From: Candidatus Methanoperedens sp.
GTDB taxonomy: Archaea; Halobacteriota; Methanosarcinia; Methanosarcinales; Methanoperedenaceae
Direction of reading: 5' to 3'
DNA length: 19,214 nt
NCBI GenBank assembly: GCA_023249275.1
Contig: JAHFCV010000021.1
Location: forward strand, 1-19,214
The translations under genes were made by a program, and so were the position numbers. The notes under the pieces were generated by a model. The model ran no database searches and was not told the DNA's origin. It saw only the letters and a list, made by a program, of their open reading frames with translations. Each line of letters opens with the position of its first letter. Positions within the stretch are counted from its first letter, which is position 1. Shown piece after piece: positions 13,297 to 19,214 of this stretch.

Positions 13297-14403
13297 TTAT
13301 ATTTTATATCTTTTTCTTGCAAATTTACTTGTCTCAAATCCCCTCTGTTCTAAAAACTCTCTTGTCCTGCCTGTAATAACCACAGGCGCGTTGCCGAGTT
13401 CTTCAATTGTCCTGCAACCGCATAAGAATATGGCTGCCCTGAGTTCTTCAATAATAAGGGTTAACCGGTCTGCCACGTCTTTCTGTCCTTTTAAAGCAGG
13501 CGCCACAAGGGGCAGTGCAACGCCGCAGAGGGATGCTCCAAGTGCAATAGCTTTTGCCGCATCAATACCGCAACGTACTCCTCCGGTTGCAACCACCGGA
13601 ACTGAAATCGCGGATTCCACGATGCTTACTGCCGTGGGTATTCCCCAATTCCAGAACTGCTTGCCCAGGTGTTCGGATAACAAATCGCCGCGTTTTTGTG
13701 CACGGTATGTTTCAACGCCTGCCCAGCTTGTCCCGCCAAGACCGCCAACGTCAATAGCAGCAGCGCCCGCCTCGCATATAGCCAGAGCCTGGGAATGAGA
13801 TATACCTGCTCCGGTCTCTTTTACAATTACAGGCACTGAAAGTTCAGTGCATAGCTTCTTAATCGCCGCAAGGCATCCTGTCGCATCCACGTTGCCTTCA
13901 GGTTGTATAGCTTCCTGAAGGAAATTCAGATGAATTGCCATCGCGTCTGCCCCTATCATTTCCACAGCCCGCTCAAGTCCTTCAATCCCGAATTCTGTAA
14001 GCTGCGCCGCTCCCACGTTTCCGTATATGAACGCATTGGGAGCTTTGTCCCTTACTATCCTGAAAGAATCTTCCATACCCGGGTCTTCGATTGCCGCCCT
14101 CTGGCTGCCAACACCGATGCCTATACCGAGTTCTTCTGCAGCGCCTGCAAGCGCAGCATTAACAGCCTTGGTATCAGGATGACCGCCAGTCATTGATGCA
14201 ATCAGGAAGGGGGCGCGTAATTTCTTACCCAGGAACTCAGTCTCCAAATCGAGCGCCTTCTTGTTGATTTCGGGAAGACAGTTATGAACAAGGTCAAGGT
14301 CATCGAAGCCGCTTGCTCGAAGCCCCGTATAGCTTCTGTGGGCTTCTACGTCTTTTTCAACGCATAATAATAAATGTTCAATTTTCCTGTCCGATGTAGT
14401 CAT
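13297..14403 (-). CDS. fni: Type 2 isopentenyl-diphosphate isomerase
   Basis: This FMN- and NAD(P)H-dependent enzyme interconverts IPP and dimethylallyl diphosphate, providing the starter unit for the downstream prenyl synthase. Substrate-binding residues R6, K7 and H10 are in the N-terminal SDRKIEHL. SMTGGHP (70-76) and GVGSQR (97-102) follow. The active-site string IHLNFLQEAIQPEGN gives H158, N160, Q163 and the Mg-binding E164. VKETGAGIS, DVGGLGGTSW and VVATGGVRCG are the FMN phosphate loops. At 368 aa it is full length. It is third in the mevalonate cluster, 34 bases after isopentenyl phosphate kinase and 34 bases before RNase J. I see no internal promoter. Confidence 0.96.
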   Translation of the reverse strand: MTTSDRKIEHLLLCVEKDVEAHRSYTGLRASGFDDLDLVHNCLPEINKKALDLETEFLGKKLRAPFLIASMTGGHPDTKAVNAALAGAAEELGIGIGVGSQRAAIEDPGMEDSFRIVRDKAPNAFIYGNVGAAQLTEFGIEGLERAVEMIGADAMAIHLNFLQEAIQPEGNVDATGCLAAIKKLCTELSVPVIVKETGAGISHSQALAICEAGAAAIDVGGLGGTSWAGVETYRAQKRGDLLSEHLGKQFWNWGIPTAVSIVESAISVPVVATGGVRCGIDAAKAIALGASLCGVALPLVAPALKGQKDVADRLTLIIEELRAAIFLCGCRTIEELGNAPVVITGRTREFLEQRGFETSKFARKRYKI

Positions 14404-14437
14404 CTATTACCCCTAATCAACCTTGTTTATATATAAA

Positions 14438-15211
14438 TCATTTATCCGCTATTAATGTTCCGACATCCTCTCCATATAAAAATCTTGATACCATACCTTT
14501 TCTGGATGCGTTAAATATACGTGAGCTTATCCCTTTGTTCGCCAGTTCCAGGAACTCGGAGACTTTCCCCAGCATTCCGCCGGTCACGTCGGCAGAAGCT
14601 GAACCCCTGATGTGTTTTTTCATATCCGCAAAGCTGTGAGGAGTGATTTTTTTGATAACCTCGTCCTTTTCATCCAGCACGCCGTCAACATTGCTGCCCG
14701 CGCCTATTGTTGATGCTTTCAATTCAAGAGCAAGATACGGGATTATGCGGTCGCCAGACAGCACGCCAGCCCCTTTAGTCCTGTCCATCACCACGTCCCC
14801 GTGAAGCACGGGCACTATGCCCCGCTCCAGCATGACTTTAATTTGCTCAAGCTGAAAAGAAACGAGCTTCCCATTATCAAAAAGGCAGGAATTCAAGGGG
14901 TGGACAGGCAGTGAAGGGACACCCGCGTTATTCAACGAATCCAATACAATTGAATTTAATTTTTTCACTGAAGCGTGGGTGATATAGGTGCCCCGGGCAT
15001 TGAACTCTTCGTTTAATTTGTATTTCATTGCCTGTGGATGCCCGAAAGACCCTGCGCCGTGAATAAGTATAAGTTTGGAATCAGACTCGGATTTGAAGGA
15101 GGCAATCTCATGCGAGAGCCTGTCAATATCAGCCAGTTTTGCCTGTTCAGGAATATCGGAATCCTTTGCTGTGATTACGCTTCCGCCAATCTTTAAAATC
15201 ACAGGATTCAT
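14438..15211 (-). CDS. ipk: Isopentenyl phosphate kinase
   Basis: This amino-acid-kinase-fold enzyme phosphorylates isopentenyl phosphate to IPP with ATP, the last step of the archaeal mevalonate variants. The N-terminal ILKIGGSVIT (5-14) is the phosphate loop. IHGAGSFGH gives H58, the histidine that marks this family and binds the monophosphate. LHGDVVMD, LSGDRI and DVTGGMLGK are the nucleotide- and phosphate-binding segments. At 257 aa the length is typical. Its ATG overlaps the mevalonate kinase stop (ATGA), so translation is coupled. Its presence beside mevalonate kinase points to the archaeal route in which decarboxylation precedes the second phosphorylation. No decarboxylase or dehydratase gene of that route is in the window. 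Confidence 0.96.
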   Translation of the reverse strand: MNPVILKIGGSVITAKDSDIPEQAKLADIDRLSHEIASFKSESDSKLILIHGAGSFGHPQAMKYKLNEEFNARGTYITHASVKKLNSIVLDSLNNAGVPSLPVHPLNSCLFDNGKLVSFQLEQIKVMLERGIVPVLHGDVVMDRTKGAGVLSGDRIIPYLALELKASTIGAGSNVDGVLDEKDEVIKKITPHSFADMKKHIRGSASADVTGGMLGKVSEFLELANKGISSRIFNASRKGMVSRFLYGEDVGTLIADK

Positions 15212-16107
15212 TCCTTAATTACCCCCTCGGAGGTGAACCTGGTAATTATCGCCTGCCCGCCTGCCTTCTCGATTGCATCTGCCACTTCGCGGGGCGAATC
15301 CGTCAGCGCCACCATGCAGCCTCCGCCGCCTGCGCCTGTGAGCTTGGCTCCGTATGCGCCTGCGTTCCTCGCTGCATATACAAGCGCGGATAGTTCTATG
15401 GTGCACACGCCAAGGGCATCGAGCAATCCATGATTGACGTTCATGAGTTTTCCCAGCGAGTTGTAATTTTTTTCCGAAATCATCTCTTTACCATGCCTTG
15501 CGAATGAACCGATTATTTTGATTATGGGGTTTATAGAATCAGGATATTCTTCTTTGAGCTGGGCTACCTGTTTTACGAGTTTTGCGGTTTTTTTTGGCGA
15601 AGCGCCTTTATTCGTGTTGCCGATTACGATGCCGCACTCCAGAAGGTTTAACCGCTTTCGTGAAGGTATCTCAACCACGCCCCCGAAGGTTGATACAAAG
15701 GTATCAGTGGGACTCGCCGCGCCCTGTACTTCTTTTTCTATCTCATGTCCAATTCTTGCAATATCTTCATTTCCGTATCCAAGCCCGAATTCGATATTGA
15801 TTGCAGCAAGCGTAGCAACAGTTACGGCAGCGGATGAGCCGAGCCCTGAGCCCACCGGGATATCGGAACTTATTTTTATTTCCACTGTTGGTGAACCCAA
15901 TTTCTTGATTGCTGATGAAACATAAGGATGTACTTCAAAATCCAGCCCCGTTGTTCCGATTCCTGATTTTATGGTTGTATCATTTGAGCTTCTGGCGCTT
16001 ACCCTTGTTCGGAGTTCAACAGCACATGCGAGCGCAGGCTCGCCGTATACCACGGCATGCTCGCCAAAGAGGTATATTTTGCCGGGAGCCGAGCAGGTGG
16101 TAGTCAT
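15208..16107 (-). CDS. mvk: Mevalonate kinase
   Basis: This GHMP-family kinase phosphorylates mevalonate to 5-phosphomevalonate, the first kinase step toward archaeal lipids. Motifs counted from the ATG at 16107 are APGKIYLFGEHAVVYGE (7-23), the phosphate loop PVGSGLGSSAA (84-94), ASPTDT with the expected catalytic Asp135, and a C-terminal KLTGAGGGGCM. The product is 299 aa. A GTG 18 bases upstream (16125) keeps the frame, but it lies upstream of the transcript start predicted from the TATA box at 16137-16146, and homologues begin close to this ATG. It is first in the cluster mvk-ipk-fni-rnj-idsA and overlaps ipk by four bases. Confidence 0.96.
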   Translation of the reverse strand: MTTTCSAPGKIYLFGEHAVVYGEPALACAVELRTRVSARSSNDTTIKSGIGTTGLDFEVHPYVSSAIKKLGSPTVEIKISSDIPVGSGLGSSAAVTVATLAAINIEFGLGYGNEDIARIGHEIEKEVQGAASPTDTFVSTFGGVVEIPSRKRLNLLECGIVIGNTNKGASPKKTAKLVKQVAQLKEEYPDSINPIIKIIGSFARHGKEMISEKNYNSLGKLMNVNHGLLDALGVCTIELSALVYAARNAGAYGAKLTGAGGGGCMVALTDSPREVADAIEKAGGQAIITRFTSEGVIKE

Positions 16108-16136
16108 TTGTATCTTAAGCACCACAATGCAATGGG

Positions 16137-16146
16137 TAAATATAAG
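16137..16146 (-). promoter_or_regulatory. TATA box of the mevalonate cluster
   Basis: On the minus strand CTTATATTTA predicts a transcript start near 16115, about eight bases before the chosen mevalonate kinase ATG (16107). This supports the shorter start. The box lies between the rtcB stop and mvk, so the lipid genes need not depend on rtcB transcription. Confidence 0.6.
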
Positions 16147-16174
16147 GGTTATCGAATTTGCGTAAGAAGTTAGA

Positions 16175-17638
16175 TTAACCCTTCGCCACTCCCATCGGCA
16201 TAAGCTTCACGACTTTCCGGGCAATCCCCAACTGGTGAACCACGTCCACCACTTCCTCACTTGGCTTATAAACCCCCGGAGCTTCTTCCGCTATTATGGA
16301 CGGATGAGTGGCTCTCACAGAGATACCTCTGGCAGCCAATTCCTTTTGTATGGTCTCGCCGTAGAACTCCCGCTTTGCCGCCGCCCTGCTTGAGACCCTC
16401 CCCGAACCGTGGCATGCGCTTCCGAACGTGAGTTCCATGGCTGTCTGCGTGCCGTGGAGCACAAAAGAAGGCGTACCCATGCTGCCCGGGATGAGTACGG
16501 GCTGCCCGACTTTCCTGTATACCTCAGGCACATCGGGATGCTCTGGCGGGAATGCCCGTGTGGCTCCTTTCCGGTGCACATAAACCATCTTTTTCTCTCC
16601 GTCAATAACATGCTCTTCAAGCTTGGCGACGTTATGCGCCACGTCATAGATGAGGTTCATGCCCAGGTCGTCCATGTCGCGCCTGAAAAAGCGAGTAAAC
16701 GCCTCCCTGACCCAGTGGGTGATGACCTGCCTGTTTGCCCATGCGTAATTTGCACCTGCTGCCATGGCTTTAAAGTAATCCTGACCTTCCGTGGATTCCG
16801 CAGGCGCGCACGCCAGTTGCCTGTCTGGAAGAACAATGCCGTACTTGCGGGTCGCCTTATCAAGAACCTTGAGGTAATCATCGCAAATCTGGTGACCCGC
16901 GCCGCGCGAGCCGCAGTGTATCATAACCGTTACCTGCCCTTTATGGAGACCGAAAACCTTTGCGACCTCTTCATCATACACTTCATCCACATACTGCACC
17001 TCAAGAAAGTGGTTCCCGCTGCCAAGAGTCCCGAACTGTGGCTTGCCGCGGCTTCGCGCTTTCTCGCTCACTTTTGAGGGGTCAGCCATTTTCATAAAAC
17101 CGTTCTCTTCGCAGTGCTCGATATCCTCTTTCACGCCGTAGCCGCTTTCCACAGCCCATTTGGCACCGTGAAGAAGGGCGTCTGTGAGTTCTTTATCCGA
17201 GGCACGAAGCTTGCTCTTTGAGCCAACGCCAGAGGGGATTTCATGGAACAAAAGCTCGATGAGTTCTTTCATCCCTGGGCGGACTTCATCCGCAGTCAGA
17301 TTCGTCCTGATTATTCGCACGCCGCAGTTGATGTCGTATCCCACGCCGCCGGGGCTGATTATTCCCGTATTCCTGTCAAAAGCAGCTACGCCGCCAATGG
17401 GAAAACCATAACCCGAATGGGCGTCTGGCATAGCCATGGCATATTTCTGGATGCCGGGAAGGGTTGCGACATTGGCTGTCTGTTCAAGTGTGTCGTGCTC
17501 AAGGCTCCCAAGCAATTTTTGTGATACGAATATACGACCGGGCACTCTCATGCCGGGTTTATAGCTCATGGGTATGTCCCATGTGTAATCGTTCACTTTT
17601 GTAAGGATGCTTGCAGCATCTTTTATCTGTTCAGGCAT
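16175..17638 (-). CDS. rtcB: RNA ligase RtcB
   Basis: RtcB joins 2',3'-cyclic phosphate (or 3'-phosphate) and 5'-hydroxyl RNA ends using GTP and manganese, completing tRNA intron splicing in archaea. Metal ligands are in GVGYDINCGVR (D102, C105), GSGNH (H210), MIHCGSRG (H241) and DVAH (H335). The histidine that becomes guanylylated is H410 in SACHGSGRVSSR. The arrangement matches the Pyrococcus enzyme with a small numbering shift. At 487 aa there is no intein, although many archaeal RtcB genes carry one. Its activator archease is encoded about 600 bases upstream on the same strand (18242-18691), separated by two tiny membrane-protein genes. Confidence 0.97.
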   Translation of the reverse strand: MPEQIKDAASILTKVNDYTWDIPMSYKPGMRVPGRIFVSQKLLGSLEHDTLEQTANVATLPGIQKYAMAMPDAHSGYGFPIGGVAAFDRNTGIISPGGVGYDINCGVRIIRTNLTADEVRPGMKELIELLFHEIPSGVGSKSKLRASDKELTDALLHGAKWAVESGYGVKEDIEHCEENGFMKMADPSKVSEKARSRGKPQFGTLGSGNHFLEVQYVDEVYDEEVAKVFGLHKGQVTVMIHCGSRGAGHQICDDYLKVLDKATRKYGIVLPDRQLACAPAESTEGQDYFKAMAAGANYAWANRQVITHWVREAFTRFFRRDMDDLGMNLIYDVAHNVAKLEEHVIDGEKKMVYVHRKGATRAFPPEHPDVPEVYRKVGQPVLIPGSMGTPSFVLHGTQTAMELTFGSACHGSGRVSSRAAAKREFYGETIQKELAARGISVRATHPSIIAEEAPGVYKPSEEVVDVVHQLGIARKVVKLMPMGVAKG

Positions 17639-17748
17639 GGTAATCTTCCGGTAATCGTTGCTTTAACATTATACTTGCAAAGCTATTAAGTTTGGTGCTT
17701 TTTGAGGCTCATGTATCCACAACTATCTATACAGGTTTTGTAAAAGTA

Positions 17749-17773
17749 TTGCATAAAAATTATGCTAATGCAA
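17749..17773 (-). terminator. Nested palindromes after the tiny membrane-protein genes
   Basis: GCATAA-AAA-TTATGC (17751-17765) is a perfect six-pair stem. It is nested with TTGCAT (17749-17754) and ATGCAA (17768-17773), which can pair around it as an alternative. It lies 10 bases past the stop of the 61-aa gene on the minus strand and could stop or trim that transcript before rtcB. The rest of the gap 17639-17782 shows only AT-rich promoter-like sequence for rtcB. Confidence 0.45.
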
Positions 17774-17782
17774 GCCATTTTC

Positions 17783-17968
17783 TCAATTATCTGCAAGTTT
17801 AGTTTCTAAAACTACTACACGTTTATCGAGTTCTTTCAGGTCTGTTTTTATATTCTTTACATCATCAATAAGATAATCCAGTTTTTGAAGGATTCTACCA
17901 GCTTTCAAACTGAGACCTGCAATGGTTACAATTGCACTAATAACAGGCAGAACATCAAGCAAGACCAT
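17783..17968 (-). CDS. Tiny membrane-anchored coiled-coil protein, 61 aa
   Basis: Residues 2-20 form a hydrophobic membrane segment (VLLDVLPVISAIVTIAGLS). Residues 28-58 form a clean coiled coil with hydrophobic residues at L30, L33, V37, I40, L44, L47, V51, L54 and L58, an exact 3-4 heptad spacing. Charged residues fill the other positions. The predicted product is a small membrane-anchored oligomer with its coil exposed on one side of the membrane. Its ATG shares one base with the stop codon of the 36-aa gene upstream (TAATG), indicating coupled translation. I do not recognise a family. A toxin, a holin-like factor or a small scaffold are all possible, and none is supported by sequence similarity. 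Confidence 0.7.
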   Translation of the reverse strand: MVLLDVLPVISAIVTIAGLSLKAGRILQKLDYLIDDVKNIKTDLKELDKRVVVLETKLADN

Positions 17969-18078
17969 TAACTTAACCCTATAATTTTAGCGATAACCCA
18001 AAGAACCAATAGTGCAATACCTAACCATATCAGTACATCTGTGTAATCTATTTTGTGAATCTTTTCTATTGTGGTCAT
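17968..18078 (-). CDS. Tiny single-pass membrane protein, 36 aa
   Basis: The frame ATG to TAA encodes a short polar head (MTTIEKIHKIDYTD) and one hydrophobic helix (about residues 14-34, VLIWLGIALLVLWVIAKIIG). Three facts support a real gene: the stop overlaps the next start as TAATG, the product is a well-formed membrane helix, and a TATA-like TTAAAT (18102-18107, minus strand) is placed so that transcription would begin at the ATG. It has no recognised family. It pairs with the membrane coiled-coil protein encoded by the next gene, and the two may form a complex. Confidence 0.6.
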   Translation of the reverse strand: MTTIEKIHKIDYTDVLIWLGIALLVLWVIAKIIGLS

Positions 18079-18122
18079 AAACTATAGTTGAATTGCATAC
18101 TATTTAACCTTTAACTGCATGG

Positions 18123-18152
18123 GGTTAGAGGCAAACGGTTCTATTTCTAACC
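18123..18152. repeat. Inverted repeat upstream of the tiny operon
   Basis: GGTTAGA (18123-18129) and TCTAACC (18146-18152) are perfect 7-bp arms separated by 16 bases. They lie just upstream of the tiny operon's TATA-like box and could be an operator. The remainder of the 163-base gap (18079-18241) is AT-rich and shows no gene. Confidence 0.4.
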
Positions 18153-18234
18153 ATTATCATAAATGCAGATATTATAAAAACCTGTAGATGCTCGGATTAC
18201 CTACCTATAACATCGTGAAATTCAATACCTGAAC

Positions 18235-18241
18235 AAAAAAA
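18235..18241 (-). terminator. Oligo-T terminator after archease
   Basis: Seven Ts on the minus strand follow the archease stop codon directly, a typical archaeal terminator. It suggests the regulator-archease transcript ends before the tiny membrane-protein genes and rtcB. Confidence 0.55.
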
Positions 18242-18691
18242 CTAAGTATCCACAACCACCTGAACCCAGAATCCCCCGTCATCTTTTTCCTGCACTTCAA
18301 GCTCATGAAGCGTCACAGCTTTGACCTGCGTATCGAAACTGTGGCGGGAAAGGTCGATGGGTTCACCCCATGCTTTCCCGGTTAAAGAAAAGCCCTCGCC
18401 TGTCTTTTCAATCCTGCCAATCTTGAACTCACAAAATACTATCCCGTCCACTTCAAACAGGTACAATAACTCGGACAGCCAGTCAGCCAGCAGCATTTTA
18501 ATATCAGAAGAAGTCGTCTCGATTTCCCTTACCTCCACAGGTTTCAGGTTTTCTGTGTTTATCATGACATTGAACATCGCCAGCGCAGCATTCTCGAAGG
18601 CTTCTTCCATCGTAGAGCCGTATGCCCTGAACTTGGCATCTGCTATATGATATAAAAATTCGTATTTTCCTTTATTTCCTTCCCCTGCCAT
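18242..18691 (-). CDS. Archease, RtcB activator
   Basis: Archease speeds RtcB guanylylation and turnover in tRNA splicing and RNA repair. The 149-aa protein has the family's conserved points: HIADAKFRAYG near the N-terminus (H15, D18), LADWLSELLYLFE (68-80), the QVKAVTLHELEV strand with K124 and H129, and a C-terminal acidic residue (D148) that would complete a metal site. The ATG lies two bases after the stop of the winged-helix gene, so the two are cotranscribed. rtcB follows on the same strand, separated by two tiny genes and a T-tract. Confidence 0.93.
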   Translation of the reverse strand: MAGEGNKGKYEFLYHIADAKFRAYGSTMEEAFENAALAMFNVMINTENLKPVEVREIETTSSDIKMLLADWLSELLYLFEVDGIVFCEFKIGRIEKTGEGFSLTGKAWGEPIDLSRHSFDTQVKAVTLHELEVQEKDDGGFWVQVVVDT

Positions 18692-18693
18692 TA

Positions 18694-18990
18694 TTATCCG
18701 GAACCGATAAGCTTTATCTCCCCGGTCATTTCCCCTATCTTTTCAAGCTCGGACTTTAACTGGGAGTATGCGTCATGCGCCGATTTTGTAGCCACAGCGC
18801 CCTGCGTTGAAGGGGCGATTAAATCCTGCTGCTCAAGGACGCGGAGGGAATACCTCACAAGGTGGTCTGGTATGCCTGTCTCCAATGAGAGCTTCATTAT
18901 TCCGATAGGTCCTGAGTCCATCACTTTTTTGAGTATTATGATGTGCCTCTTCAACAATTCAAGTTCATGCAGGACTCTTCGGGTAAGCAT
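18694..18990 (-). CDS. Winged-helix DNA-binding protein upstream of archease
   Basis: A 98-aa predicted transcription regulator. Residues 11-62 form a helix-turn-helix (HIIILKKVMDSGPIGIMKLS, then TGIPDHLVRYSLRVLEQQDLI, with the recognition helix near 41-53). The wing TQGAVATKS follows. The C-terminal helix (72-90) could mediate dimerisation. It begins the transcript that includes archease, with a TATA-like TTATTTAAATTA on the minus strand near 19048-19060. Local control of the RNA-repair genes is a plausible inference. No effector domain is present, and its targets are unknown. Confidence 0.8.
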   Translation of the reverse strand: MLTRRVLHELELLKRHIIILKKVMDSGPIGIMKLSLETGIPDHLVRYSLRVLEQQDLIAPSTQGAVATKSAHDAYSQLKSELEKIGEMTGEIKLIGSG

Positions 18991-19085
18991 AGTCAGTCTT
19001 TAGAGTTGTAACTATGAGCATATCTAATTTAGCATATAGCTACAAAAATAATTTAAATAAGCAGTCTTACAGTGGAGGACACACC

Positions 19086-19214
19086 CTAACTTTCAGCGAC
19101 AAGACTGACCAGCTTTGTGAGCGTATTGATATTTAGCATTGTTCCGCGCTTGAGCGAAGGAGGCCACTTAAGCTTTGAACGGCCCATGCCGTCAGGATAG
19201 TGGACATACACTTC
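19086..19214 (-). CDS. DUF1697-type protein, C-terminal fragment
   Basis: An open frame runs from the window edge to a TAG at 19086-19088 and gives 42 residues beginning EVYVHYPDGMGRSKLKWP and ending TLTKLVSLVAES. The PDGMGRSKL segment followed by a T-x-K-L helix matches the usual ending of DUF1697 proteins, although the normal RNW stretch reads LNI here. The start lies outside the window, so this is a truncation by the window and not a broken gene. The function of the family is not known to me. Confidence 0.65.
   Translation of the reverse strand, partial: EVYVHYPDGMGRSKLKWPPSLKRGTMLNINTLTKLVSLVAES

Noticed and set aside
13391..13798. 135-codon plus-strand frames across IPP isomerase
   Set aside because: Antisense shadows; the minus-strand gene has every catalytic motif.
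16108..16125. GTG start for mevalonate kinase
   Set aside because: It lies upstream of the transcript start predicted from the TATA box at 16137-16146, and homologues begin near MTTTCSAPGK.
16409..17077. 222-codon open frame on the plus strand across rtcB
   Set aside because: It is antisense to a strongly conserved gene with all catalytic residues, and its translation has low-complexity, non-protein-like content.
16175..17638. Intein in RtcB
   Set aside because: The 487-aa length and continuous metal-ligand spacing show no insertion.

Overview
The window is chromosomal DNA from an archaeon, most likely a euryarchaeon of the Methanosarcinales type (methanogen, or methane-oxidising ANME-2/Methanoperedens-like; this placement is an inference from gene content, not a database match). 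The signs are an archaeal uL1-uL10-P1 ribosomal operon, a mevalonate-kinase/isopentenyl-phosphate-kinase/type 2 IPP isomerase/RNase J/prenyl synthase cluster, RtcB with archease, TATA boxes lying about 25 bases before start codons (many transcripts look leaderless), tRNA genes without encoded CCA, and a DUF1894-like protein that I associate with methanogens. All genes look chromosomal and intact. I see no rRNA, CRISPR array, transposase or phage structural gene.

Layout. 1-600: a small hypothetical gene and two tRNA genes, all on the minus strand. 616-1805: an arsenite methyltransferase gene and, upstream in the same transcript, an AbrB-fold protein with three vicinal Cys-Cys pairs; their promoter is surrounded by repeated half-sites. 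1858-3102: a LeuC/HacA-type dehydratase large subunit. 3144-4952: an Lrp/AsnC regulator with a Cys-rich metal- or cluster-binding tail faces a two-cluster ferredoxin-like protein and a small DUF1894-like gene, with three 13-bp repeats in the shared promoter region. 4956-7095: the uL1-uL10-P1 ribosomal stalk operon, with a leader hairpin overlapping the uL1 ribosome binding site and a perfect 20-bp palindrome before P1. 7144-10821: ilvD, a phzF-family gene and ilvE, two of them branched-chain amino acid genes. 10832-16146: on the minus strand, mevalonate kinase, isopentenyl phosphate kinase, IPP isomerase, RNase J and geranylgeranyl/farnesyl diphosphate synthase, the isoprenoid lipid supply line. 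16175-18990: rtcB, a newly noticed pair of overlapping tiny membrane-protein genes, archease and a winged-helix regulator. 19086-19214: the C-terminal end of a DUF1697 protein running off the window.

No gene-free stretch exceeds 300 bases. The longest gaps are 18079-18241, 17639-17782, 11795-11924 and 3723-3847, and each holds promoter, repeat or hairpin sequence described below. Start codons were revised for uL1 (TTG at 5030), P1 (ATG at 6757) and mevalonate kinase (ATG at 16107).

The most interesting material is regulatory. It comprises the Lrp repeat array with its Cys-rich regulator and Fe-S target, the AbrB/ArsM pair, the hairpin that encloses the start codon of the prenyl synthase gene, and the tiny membrane coiled-coil operon between rtcB and archease.
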